Below are positions 22,142 through 31,239 of a stretch of DNA of 64,000 bases, in pieces. The stretch comes from Rhineura floridana (Eukaryota; Chordata; Lepidosauria; Squamata; Rhineuridae): NCBI RefSeq assembly GCF_030035675.1, contig NC_084484.1:187428934-187492933 (forward strand), read 5' to 3'. A program made the translations under genes and the position numbers. Within the stretch, counting starts at the first letter, position 1; each line of letters starts with the position of its first letter. The notes below the pieces were generated by a model. It was given only the letters and a program-made list of their open reading frames with translations. It ran no database searches and had not been told where the DNA came from.

Positions 22142-22343
22142 TATATCCATCTCCAAGGCCACTGAAGAAGACTTTGTGTCGAAACGCGTTCTTCATTATG
22201 TATGGGCATTGAGTTGTTTACAAATATTTTTTGGCCATTTCTGTATTATTATACGAGAACACCTATAAGGATTTTATATTGTTTGTTTATACATATATAA
22301 AAATTTTGATATTATTTTATAATCTTGCAGTTCATGCTTGTAC

Positions 22344-23005
22344 CTGAGCAGGAATGAGGCCTTGGGGTCGTCGCTCAGTGAAGATGTTGACCCAGCGTGC
22401 GGCAGATGCGAAAAAGGCGAACTGCATGCTTTGCATCATTGGGAAAGGCGTTGAAAATAAAACTGCCAATATCATAATGCCGTTGTATAAATCTATGGTG
22501 TGGCTGCATTTGGAAGCCTGCGTGCAGTTCTGGCTGCCTCACCTCAAAAAGAATATTGTAGAGCTGGAAAAGGTTCAGAAGAGGGAATCCAAAATGAGCA
22601 AGGGGATGGAGCGACTCCCTTACGATGAAAGGTTGCAGCATTTGTGGCTGTCTAGTTTAGAGAAAAGGCGGGTCAGAGGAGACATGACAGAGGTGTATAA
22701 AATTATGCCTGGGGTGGAGAAAGTGGATGCAGAAAGTTTTCTCCCTCTCTCGCAACACCAGAACTCGTGGACATCTAATGAAGCTGAATGTTGGACGATT
22801 CAGGGCAGACAAAAGGAAGGACTTATTCACGCAGCGCAGAGTTAAACTATGGAATTCTCTCCCAGAGGAGGCTGTGATGGCCACCAACATGGATGGCTTT
22901 AAAAGAGGATTATGCAAATTCATGGCAGTTAATTGTGTCAAAGGGTACTAGCCGTGATGGCTGTGCTCTGCCTCCATAGTTGTCAGCAGTTGCTTCCGAG
23001 TACCA
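22344..23005 (+). mobile_element. CR1 LINE, right piece of the interrupted copy
   Basis: Resumes with the duplicated CTGAGCAGGAATGAG and continues as the C-terminal part of CR1 ORF2. Recognisable segments are 'IMPLYKSMVWLHLEACVQFW', 'LEKVQKRESKM', 'RLQHLWLSSLEKRRVRGDM' and 'KLNVGRFRADKRKDLFTQ', then a shortened 3' untranslated region. A frame change occurs near 22730-22760. The typical CR1 3' terminus is not reached. Confidence 0.85.
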
Positions 23006-23021
23006 GTTGCTGCTATTCATT

Positions 23022-23083
23022 CAGGGATGACGGGAGCTGGAGCTGAGCAGCACCTGGAGGGCCGTAAGTTCCCCATCCCTGCA
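23022..23083. mobile_element. Very short hAT-like remnant
   Basis: Begins CAGGGATGACGGG and ends TTCCCCATCCCTG, an inverted-end pair of hAT type only about 60 bases apart. No clear 8-bp duplication is seen, so this may be an internally deleted copy. The following 23084-23520 holds nothing I recognise. Confidence 0.45.
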
Positions 23084-23520
23084 GTAAACTCTGGTACATG
23101 ATTTGAAGCAGCCACTTCATTTCATGTTTAAGAGTCTCATTTCTGTACCACTCTCTGTCTTCTTAACTCTTGGATAATATTCCACAATTGAAATTACTGG
23201 AAGTACCTGGTGTGTTGCAACACCGACACCGTCCCACACATCCACCTAACCGGCTTCTCAGCTACCTTGCATTACTTTAACGAGGGAAGAACAGGTTCGC
23301 ACTGGACTAGCAGGCTTGGCAAGTGTTATGTCTCCACCCTCCGGACCACCCAGAGATCTGCAGGGCCCCCTCTCGGAGTAAGGCAATGATCAGGGCTTGT
23401 GAAAGTCACAAACTGGACCTCTCATAGCCCCTTTACTGATAGAATGGGTGCCTGATTGTCACAGACAGCATAGATCAATAAAACACAATGTCAGTGGGTA
23501 TTATTTATCCGTTGTTACAA

Positions 23521-23840
23521 CCAGTGTGGTGTAGTGGTTAAGGTGTTGGACTACGGCCTGGGAGACCAGGGTTCGAATCCCCACATAGCCATGAAGCTCA
23601 CTGGGTGACCTTGGGCCAGTCACAGCCTCTCAGCCTCATGAAAACCCTCTTCATAGGGTCGCCAGAAGCAGAGCTTGGAAAAGTTACTTTTTTGAACTAC
23701 ATCTCCCATCAGCCCCAGCCAGCACCATGCTAGCTGGGGCTGATGGGAGTTGTAGTTCAAAAAAAGTAACTTTTCCAAGCTCTGGCCAGAAGTCAGAATT
23801 GATTTGAAGGCAGTACATTTACATTTTTTTAAAACAGAGA
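23521..23840 (+). mobile_element. tRNA-derived SINE with BovB-like tail, carrying a hAT hairpin
   Basis: The 5' part is tRNA-like, with an A-box-like 'tgtagtggttaaggtg' and the B box 'ggttcgaatcc'. A CORE/MIR-like middle follows ('gggtgaccttgggccagtca'), then the tail 'gtcgccagaagtcagaattg', which matches the 3' end of the BovB fragment at 30620-30665 in reverse. A hAT hairpin (23669-23784) splits the tail, with GCCAGAAG duplicated on both sides. Tail sharing suggests the SINE borrowed the BovB machinery. The second copy is at 25530-25717 (minus). Confidence 0.82.
23669..23784. mobile_element. Hairpin hAT MITE, copy 2
   Basis: Same 116-base family as 6680-6795. Exact 8-bp duplication GCCAGAAG at 23661-23668 and 23785-23792, which supports hAT-type mobilisation. 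Inserted in a SINE. Confidence 0.93.
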
Positions 23841-25020
23841 AGCCATAGTCAGATATGCTAAATTTTTTCAGTGCAAGTAGATATTAATAAATATCATAAC
23901 CAGCAGCAAATTCCTTAAAAGTGTGGGCAATAGTAGCCACTCTCTCACAATTGCCCTTACAAAGTGCTGGGTGTAGAGAAGGGACCAGACCAACCCCAAC
24001 TTCAGAGAGGCCATCCACACAGAGTGCAAGAGTTCCTCAAACCCCAACACACTTGAGTAGGAGCTCTGAAGCAACCAGGCCCCAGAGATGGACATTCTGC
24101 AAGAGGAACCAACTGGCATCGGAGGTGTATATCTGGAGTGTGTGTGTGTGTGTGTGTATGACCTCTTGGACAATTATCTTCCTCCCTTACTACTCTTTTA
24201 CAATAAGCCTGGCTTCACCGTCTAGTGTGAATTCCTCCAGAAAGCTCAATTTTCTTGGGATTTGAAATTGCAAAATTAACTTCATCCCTCTTAGCCTTAT
24301 TTTGATGTTTATGCTGTATGTACCTAAATTTAGGGAATTTACCTCTGCTATGTATGTATTTGTAACCAGCTTCCCAGGACAGCCCTTGAAGCAAGTTACA
24401 AATGATAGAATGAGAAACAAGCATAATCAAAAGGCAATAAAATTTATCAAAATTATCACATCAGGATCTTAATGGCGCTTTCTTAGGGTCATGCATAAAC
24501 CAGGCCCCCTAATTTCTTCTGCTCTGCAAAATGATACAGCAACCCATTCCACTTAGTCAACATTCACTACCTCACACAAACACATCTTGTACTTAGACAT
24601 TTACATGCCTCAAAATTCTTATCTATTGCTGGTAATGTAACTTTCGATCCCTCATTGAAACTAACTAGCTGTAGACTGAGGATCTGGACAGACTCAAGAA
24701 AGTCTAGAAACATCAGACAAACCACTCACTGCTGGAAAGGGATGTTGGGCTATTCTCTCTTATTTATGGACAACAACAAGCAACAAAAAATATCTGAGCA
24801 ATGTACAGATATTTTTTTTAAAAAAATACCCAAGCCATAAAATATAAAATACAACATGGGCATCAAATCAGAAACAAATTTAAAACACCATCACAATGAA
24901 AACTCAAGTAAAACAGCAACAGAGGCAGCAGAACTGCCAAAGATCTACAGGGCACTAAAACATATTCTTAAAACAGGAAATTGTGGGCCTAGATGGGCCC
25001 TTGGTCTGTTTCTGTAGGGC
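23841..25020. other. Mostly unrecognised sequence with a short (GT)n
   Basis: A (GT)n run lies at about 24137-24158. I see no gene or repeat family that I can defend in the rest. Short open stretches here have no domain signature. Confidence 0.35.
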
Positions 25021-25760
25021 TAAGAACATAAGCAGAACCTGGCTGCTGGATCAGACCCAAGGGAGGCATCTAGTCCAGCCACCTGATCTCACAGATAGCC
25101 CAATGGGAAGCAGGATCTGAGCACCACAGCAACTCTCCCCACTTGCAGTTATCAGCAACTGGGATTCAGAGGCTCCGACCGTGTGGGCAGAACATAGACC
25201 GCATAATAGCTTTTTCTCCAAGAGGCACTGATAGCTTTTTCTGTGAGAATATATCAAATCCTGCTTCGAAGCCGTCCAAGTTGGCAGCCTATTTTACATT
25301 TCGTGGAAGTGAATTCCATAGTTTAATTATGTGCTGCGTGAAGAAGGACTTTCTTTTGCCTGTCCTGAACATTCAGCTTTATTGGATGTCCACGAGTTCT
25401 AGCGCTATGAGAGAGGGAGAAAATATGCTCACCTTTTCTCTAATCTGAAAAGCCCCAGATGTTGTAACCTTTCCTTATAGGGGAGTTGCTCCAGCCCCTT
25501 GATCGTTCCAGTTGCCCTTTTCCAGCTCTAAATGTAAATGTTCTGCCTTCAAGTTGATTCCGACTTATGGCGACCCTATGAATAGGGTTTTCATGAGCCT
25601 GAGAGGCAGTGACTGGCCCAAGGTCACCCAGCAAGCTTCATGGCTGTGTGGGGATTCGAACCCTGGTCTCCCAGGCCGTAGTCCAACACCTTAACCACTA
25701 GGCCACACTGGCTCTACAATATCTTTTTTGAGGTGCAGTTGCCAGTCTAAGGAATAGGTT
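25021..25760 (-). mobile_element. CR1 LINE 3' part, split by a SINE
   Basis: Minus-strand CR1. It has a 3' untranslated region from 'aagaacataagcagaacctg' (25022), then the ORF2 C-terminus in the reverse sense, matching 47400-47730 at lower identity (the 'ctgtcctgaacattcagct' and 'gtccacgagttctag' blocks). A SINE at 25530-25717 interrupts it. It resumes at 25718 with 'acaatatcttttttgagg'. It is older than the 47-kb CR1. Confidence 0.85.
25530..25717 (-). mobile_element. tRNA-derived SINE with BovB-like tail, copy 2
   Basis: Reverse copy of the 23521 SINE. On the plus strand it starts with the BovB-like tail 'gttctgccttcaagttgatt' and ends with the tRNA-like head ('ggattcgaaccctgg', 'taaccactaggccaca'). 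It lies inside a CR1, with a CTCTA-type repeat at both sides. Confidence 0.85.
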
Positions 25761-25816
25761 CTTACAATATCTATACTTGGAGATATTAGTCGTATCATTT
25801 CATAGCATCATGACCA

Positions 25817-26248
25817 ATGAAGGCCTATCTGAATTTGATTCACAAAATGTTTGGCTCCTTCTTTCTGTCCCAAGTAGTCCTTTGCACTTATCTGACATCA
25901 CAGCAATGCTATGACTCTGACGTGATTTCCTTGGCAGTGAAGGCAGATCTTCCCAATGTTATTGCATTAGAGCTGCAGTTCAAATGTGCTATGTTTTCCC
26001 GTATTGAGGGAGGGTGCCCAAATGCAGCCAAAATAAGCAAACAGACTGTTGAGCTTCGGTGGAAGGAGGTATCAGAAGTCTCAGCAGCAATAATTAGGGA
26101 ATCTCTAAGGATCCTGTGCAAGGACCTGGAGTTCCGCTCTCTGAGAGATATTCTGGAGATCTCATGTGACCCTGTACATTCAAGTAGGGTGCATCAATCC
26201 CTAGAGATCCAGAAAAGCCAATATTGTCTGGACCTTATCACAAACTAA
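25817..26248 (+). CDS. Unrecognised 143-residue open frame
   Basis: Open from ATG 25817 to a stop at 26246-26248. The N-terminus is hydrophobic (FGSFFLSQVVLCTYL) and the C-terminus has an amphipathic stretch ('SAAIIRESLRILCKDLEFRS'). I recognise no domain. No splice sites or neighbours suggest a host gene, and a frame of this length can arise by chance or come from an unlisted repeat. I give it low weight as a real gene. Confidence 0.15.
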   Translation: MKAYLNLIHKMFGSFFLSQVVLCTYLTSQQCYDSDVISLAVKADLPNVIALELQFKCAMFSRIEGGCPNAAKISKQTVELRWKEVSEVSAAIIRESLRILCKDLEFRSLRDILEISCDPVHSSRVHQSLEIQKSQYCLDLITN

Positions 26249-27218
26249 ATGGCAACTGGTGCTATAAAGAACACAGAAATGAGGTGTGATCTTTCTAGCA
26301 GATTTACACCATAGATTACACGGGCAGGCCAGTATTAGAGGAATTAGTTAGGGATTATCTGTGAGTTCTGGGGAGAAGCTCTAGATTAATTTCTTCAATA
26401 AATCTGGGAGCAACTATGCATGTGGCATAAACAGATTTTGTTCACAAGATTTCTCATGAACTATCATGGTATTTGAAAGTTTACATTCCTTGTAGGATTT
26501 GGGTTGTCTTTCCACATTAAACAGACATGACCTATCAGATGTGTGTTTATTTCATGTTTTATTTAACAGAATTTCAAAACTGCTTAATTGTAGAAACGTC
26601 TAAGCAGTTTTTATAAAATATACATTAACTAGGGGCTGTGCCCCTGCTCCCCACTTTGCAGCCCTGTTTTCACCTTCACCCCCATGTCCATGCCTCCTCC
26701 TCCTCCTTTGGTGGAACTCCCCCTTGCACACACAGACCACCCCATGGCAACCGCCTGCACCTTCTTACTCCCACCCATTCCAACTGCTAAGCTCCCCTTT
26801 CACCTTTGAACCAATTATGAAACCACCATCCCCTCCTGTTCTGCAGCACCTTTTGTACCCCCACTTTCATGCTCACCCCCATTCTCATGCCTCCAACTCC
26901 TTCCTTTTTTGCAGCACCTTCACCTTTTCTTCCTCCCCTCCTCCCCCCTCTCTTCTATTCTGTAGCCCCTTTGTGCGCCCGTGTGTGCACATGCACAGAC
27001 ACATGAGTATATATGTTGCTGTATCTTTGAATAGAATCTTAAGAGCACAACAGTCCTTTCATTTGTTCATCCATAAGTTCAGCTGATGGATGTTGTACAT
27101 ATATGGGTATTTGCTTGTTAATAAAATACCTGTTCTAAATTACTACGTTGAATGTGGAACTTCATGTTGAAGATAACACGTGGTCCCAGGAGTGAAATAC
27201 TGTACATTGCGTGAAGGT

Positions 27219-27219
<1 letters not shown>
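26249..27219. other. Unrecognised sequence with a pyrimidine-rich block
   Basis: Roughly 26640-26990 is strongly C/T-rich on the plus strand, with runs such as 'cctcctcctcctcctttgg' and 'cttcctcccctcctcccccc'. Such purine-pyrimidine asymmetry is common in low-complexity DNA. No gene or repeat family is identified here. Confidence 0.4.
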
Positions 27220-27253
<34 letters not shown>

Positions 27254-27254
27254 G

Positions 27255-27302
<48 letters not shown>

Positions 27303-27303
27303 T
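27220..27303. repeat. (TTTC)n microsatellite
   Basis: About 84 bases of TTTC with one TGTC interruption. On the minus strand it creates an artificial Lys-Glu-Arg repeat reading. Confidence 0.97.
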
Positions 27304-27545
27304 AAGTGATATCCCCCCTTCCTCCCAGGAGGAGCACAGGGCAGCAAACAAAAACACTAAAAAGACACCAAAACATTATTTAAAATACATTGCAGTCTTC
27401 CAGCCTGGAGGCTACCAGTGCATGGACAACAGTATTCAGGCTATCCTGTCTGGAAATGGCCACAGCTGTCTTACCAGCTGAAGCTGGTAAAAGGCACTCC
27501 TAGCCACGGAGGCCACCTGGCCCTCTAGTGACAAAGATGGATCCA
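27304..27545 (-). repeat. LINE-type 3' untranslated repeat (family uncertain)
   Basis: Contains 'cagcctggaggctaccagtg' and 'ggcactcctagccacggagg', which has the look of a reverse-oriented LINE 3' region next to a microsatellite tail. I cannot name the family. The following 27546-28584 shows no gene or repeat I can defend. Confidence 0.4.
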
Positions 27546-28584
27546 GGAGCAGTTTTAAACAATGGCAGAGGTTTGAGTGAAGCAGGGATTAGGGATGGGG
27601 ATGGAATATTTTTTTTAAAAAAGGGACTTGGTATGATATATATATATTTAAATCCACATGTCCAGTCTCAGAGTGGACTGGTCCTGAAGCCTTTGAGTTT
27701 CCACAGAAAATCTGCTGATTTTTTGCTCCATTGTGCAGATGAGAAGGGCTTTGAGGGTGTGTGTGGAGATTAGGGACCCCCAGGCCTTCCCCTCCCACTT
27801 GTTCCTGGCTTACCACTGGCTCTGCTGGGTTTCCTGTGGCATCACATGGTCTCCCAAGCCCCGCCCACCTCCATGACACTGGAAAGGACTGAAGAGGCCA
27901 CAGCCTGGACCACGGAGGTGGATCCCTCTCTGTGGGTGATCCTGCTTTTCTCACTCTTCTCCAAAGAGTCTGCAGAGATGGCCACCAAGCTCCTGCTGGG
28001 TCCTCTCTGAGTCTCCTTTCTTCTCTCCCCTTTGGATTTCTTTTTTGAGAGAGAGCAATCTGGCTGAGGCTTCTTGGCTGCTGGAACTAGCAGGACGTCA
28101 GCACCAGGATTGGAGGCAGTAGGCATGAGAAGAGTTATTACACCAGAGATTAAAGGGGAAATGTAGAGCATCTCAGGAAAAACACTGTCGGCTTCCCTGC
28201 TGATCTCTATGGTGCTAACCCTATGAAAACCTGAAGTTTTGAACCTGAAAGCAAAAGGGGGCAGAAGCAACCAAAGATGAGCTAGGAACTGCATTCCAGT
28301 TTGATGGAATACTATGGCTTGGACCCAGCAAGCCAATCCCAGCCCGAGCAGGGATCGAGGGAGTGAGCAGGGGGTTGAGTACAGTGAGAAGGAAGTTGGG
28401 GGAAGTGCTGTTGTGTTAGCTTCTGTGTTGTAGCCATCTCTGCTATTTCTCTTTGTTAAAACTTTTTTTAAAAAAAAACAGCCCCTTGATGTTCCTCGCT
28501 TGCCAATCTGTTCAGACCTCTCCTCTTGCCTTAAACCACCCCTTTTCCCCTGTCAGTGCCCCTCCCTTCTCGCTCCCATGCCAC

Positions 28585-30198
28585 AGACACGGCAGTTGTG
28601 CAAACTACCTTCTCTTCTGAAAAAATCTTCCCTGGACCCAGATAATCTGAATAACTATAGGCCGGTAGCAAATGTGCCATTCCTGGGCAAGGTTCTGGAG
28701 AGGGTGGTTGCATCCCAGCTCCAGGCACTCTTGGATGAGACCGATTATCTGGATCCATTTCAATCGGGTTTCAGGCCCGGTTTTGGTACGGAGACAGCCT
28801 TGGTCGCCCTGTATGATGACCTGTGTCGAGAGAAAGACAGAGGGAGTGTAACTCTGTTGATTCTCCTTGATCTCTCAGCGGCTTTCGATACCATCGACCG
28901 TGGTATCCTTCTGGAGAGGCTGGCGGATTTGGGAGTTGGAGGTACTGCTTGGCAGTGGTTCTGCTCCTATCTGGCAGGTCGTCTCCAGAAAGTAGTGCTT
29001 GGGGAGCACTACTCTCTACCCTGGGCACTCCAATATGGAGTTCCGCAGGGATCAGTTCTGTCCCCCATGCTCTTTAATATCTATATGAAGCCGCTGGGGC
29101 CGGTCATCAGAAGTTTTGGAGTGCGTTCTCATCAGTATGCTGATGATACGCAGCTCTACTTCTCCTTTTCATCTTCTTCAGGTGAGGCTGTCAAGGTCCT
29201 AAACCGGTGTTTGGCCGCGATAATGGACTGGATGAGAGCGAACAAATTGAAGCTCAATCCAGACAAGACTGAGATGCTGTTAGTAAATGGATCCCTTGAC
29301 CAGTTGGATGTTCGACCTGTTCTGGATGAGGTTACACTCCCCCTGAAGGAGCAGGTGCGTAGCTTGGGAGTCCTTTTGGACCCGTCCTTGTCACTTGAAG
29401 CGCAGGTGGCCTCGGTGGCACGGAGTGCTTTTTACCAACTTAGGCTGGTGGCCCAGCTACGCCTGTATCTGGACAGGGAACATCTTGCTTCAGTTGTCCA
29501 TGCTCTGGTAACCTCAAGGTTGGACTACTGCAATGCACTATACGTGGGGCTGCCCTTGAAGACGGTTCGGAAACTGCAGCTTGTGCAGAATGCAGCGGCC
29601 AGATTAATAACTGGGACCAAGCGGTTGGAACATGTGACACCAATTCTGGCCCGCTTGCACTGGCTGCCTATATGTTTCTGGGCCCAATTCAAGGTGCCGG
29701 TTTTGACCTATAAAGCCTTACACAGCACGGGCCCACAATACCTGGTGGAACGTCTCTCCCGATATGAACCTACCCGGGCACTACGCTCAACATCGAAGGC
29801 CCTCCTCCGGGTGCCTACTCAGAAAGACGCCCAGAAGGCGACTACAAGAAAGAGGGCCTTCTCGGTAGCGGCCCCCGAACTATGGAACACCCTTCCTGAC
29901 GAGGTACGCCTGGCGCCTACTTTACTATCTTTTCGGCGCCAGGTGAAAACCTTCCCCTTTGCCCAGGCATTTTAATATTTTTAATATCTTAGTATTTTAG
30001 TATTTTAGTATTTGTATTTAATGTTGTTTATGTTAGTTATATGTTTCGTCTGTTTGTCTAACTGTTGTTTCGAGGATTAGGTGTTTTTTAAAATTGAAAT
30101 GTAATTATATATCTTCATTGGTTGTACACCTCCCAGAGAGCTTTGCTATGGGCGGTATAAAAATCGGAATAAATAAATAAATAAATAAATAAATAAAT
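28585..30198 (+). mobile_element. L2-clade LINE, 5'-truncated, complete 3' end
   Basis: A well preserved L2 copy holding the whole RT and C-terminal region of ORF2, a 3' untranslated region of about 200 bases ('gtacacctcccagagagctt') and an (AAAT)n tail at 30163-30198. The 5' junction is near 28585. It is the best reference in the window for the GC-richer L2 lineage also seen at 1231, 6805, 19211 and 61146. Confidence 0.93.
28612..29975 (+). CDS. L2-clade ORF2 fragment, open reverse transcriptase
   Basis: The frame is open from at least 28500 to the stop at 29973-29975; LINE identity begins near 28612 (LLKKSSLDPDNLNNYRPVAN). RT motifs in order: 'FQSGFRPGFGTETALVALYD', 'LLDLSAAFDTIDRGILLERL', 'YGVPQGSVLSPMLFNIYM', 'YADDTQLYFSF' (catalytic Asp pair near 29137-29142), 'KLKLNPDKTEMLLV'. 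The C-terminal domain ('LDYCNALYVGLPLKTVRKLQ', 'ARLHWLPICFWAQFKVPVLT') runs to 'FRRQVKTFPFAQAF'. The endonuclease half is missing, so the copy cannot move on its own, but the RT shows no stop. The upstream ATG at 28500 is not LINE-derived as far as I can see. Confidence 0.88.
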
Positions 30199-30615
30199 TT
30201 TACCCCCCTACCTTGTCCTGACTTCATGCACATCCAGGTTTTTGATGTGGCACTACAAATCCTCCAATGGGGGCCAAGTGATGGCGCTCTTACATTTTTA
30301 TTATATGCAAGAAATGTTCAATAAAAGTCAGAAGTTAAAAACAGGTTGCCCCCCCAAAATCAAAATGTAAATAAAATCAGTAGTTAAAAATACACATTAC
30401 AATTTTTTTTAAAAATAGATATTAAATGCACACCAACTTTACATATCTGGCTTTGCTTATCTAAGCAAACACGTTCTTAGCAGGCACTGAAAACTGTACA
30501 GTGAAGGCACCTGCTAAATATCAATAGGCAGGGAATTCCAGAGTGTAGGTGCTGCCATGCTAAAAGGTGGATCCCTTAAAAGTGCAAAACGGAACCTGTG
30601 TGGCACTTGCAAAGT
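30199..30615. repeat. Degraded repeat, partly shared with 44548-44640
   Basis: The segment 30505-30600 ('taggcagggaattccagag', 'gtgctgccatgctaaaagg') resembles 44548-44640 ('ggagggaattccacagggtc', 'gtgccaccacactaaaggtc'). It looks like an old interspersed LINE-type repeat of unknown family. 30199-30500 is AT-rich with nothing identified. Confidence 0.45.
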
Positions 30616-31100
30616 GCTTCTTGTTTTTATGTGCCTTCAAGTCGATCATGACTTATGGCGACCGTATGAATCAGTGACTTCCAACGGCATCTGTCGTGAA
30701 TCACCCTGTTCAGATCTTGTAAGGTCAGGTCTGCGGCTTCCTTTATAGTATCAATCCATCTCTTGTTTGGCCTTCCTCTTTTTCTACTCCCTTCTGTTTT
30801 TCCCAGCATTATTGTCTTTCCTAGTGAATCAGGTCTTTTAATGATGTGTCCAAAGTATGATAACCTTAGTTTCATCATTTTAGCTTCTAGTGACAGTTCT
30901 GGTTTAATTTGTTCTGACTCCCAATTATTTGTCTTTTTCGCAGTCCATGGTATCCGCAAAGCTCTCCTCCAGCACCACATTTCAAATGAGTTGGATTTTT
31001 CTCTTATCCGCTTTTTTCACTGTCCAACTTTCACATCCATACATAGAGATCGGAAATACCATGGTCTGAATGATCCTGACTTTGGTGTTCAGTGATACAT
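30616..31100 (-). mobile_element. RTE/BovB LINE 3' fragment
   Basis: On the minus strand it reads the C-terminal domain typical of BovB ORF2: 'MWCWRRALRIPWTAKKTNNW', then 'LRLSYFGHIIKRPDSLGKTI', 'GKTEGSRKRGRPNKRWIDTI' and 'DRCRWKSLIHTV'. The 3' end at about 30620-30665 shares its sequence with the SINE tails at 23.6 and 25.5 kb. It is 5'-truncated, and the frame is open for 117 residues. Confidence 0.9.
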
Positions 31101-31239
31101 CTTTGCATTAGTAAAGTGCTAGTTCCACAAATCAAAGTGGTCAAGTGGGTATATATAGGGCAAGTCGATCCCTCAAGTAAACTTGTTCCAAGCAGTTTTG
31201 TATTTACTAATAGTAATACCTTGGCCTGGTAACATGGTG

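Larger units (their letters stand above)
10680..22343. mobile_element. Inverted-repeat, Penelope-like element with nested insertions
   Basis: Bounded by exact 15-bp duplications (10665-10679 and 22344-22358) inside a CR1. Without the insertions, the left arm is 10739-10818 plus 21715-21795. It is the reverse complement of the right arm at about 22185-22343; both carry 'caactcaatgcccatacata' on one strand and run to 'gcatgaactgcaag'. Near the right arm, 'actgaagaagactttgtgtc' followed by gaaacgcg resembles the 3' motif common in Penelope/Neptune-type retroelements. The long, variable-type duplication also fits retrotransposition. No coding region is present. Assignment to Penelope is inference, while the unit's borders are seen directly. 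It contains the gypsy-type element (10819-21714) and a Tigger-like hairpin (21914-22141). Confidence 0.65.

Noticed and set aside
23521-23580. Possible tRNA gene
   Set aside because: A and B boxes are present but continue into a CORE-like body and a BovB-type tail, and the same structure recurs at 25.5 kb. It is a SINE.
27118-27357. Open frame rich in Lys-Glu-Arg repeats on the minus strand
   Set aside because: It is the translation of a (TTTC)n microsatellite. The same artefact occurs at 44799-45215.
27589-28336. Overlapping minus-strand open frames (121 and 164 residues)
   Set aside because: No recognised domain, no neighbouring exons and ordinary composition for chance frames in a GC-richer stretch.
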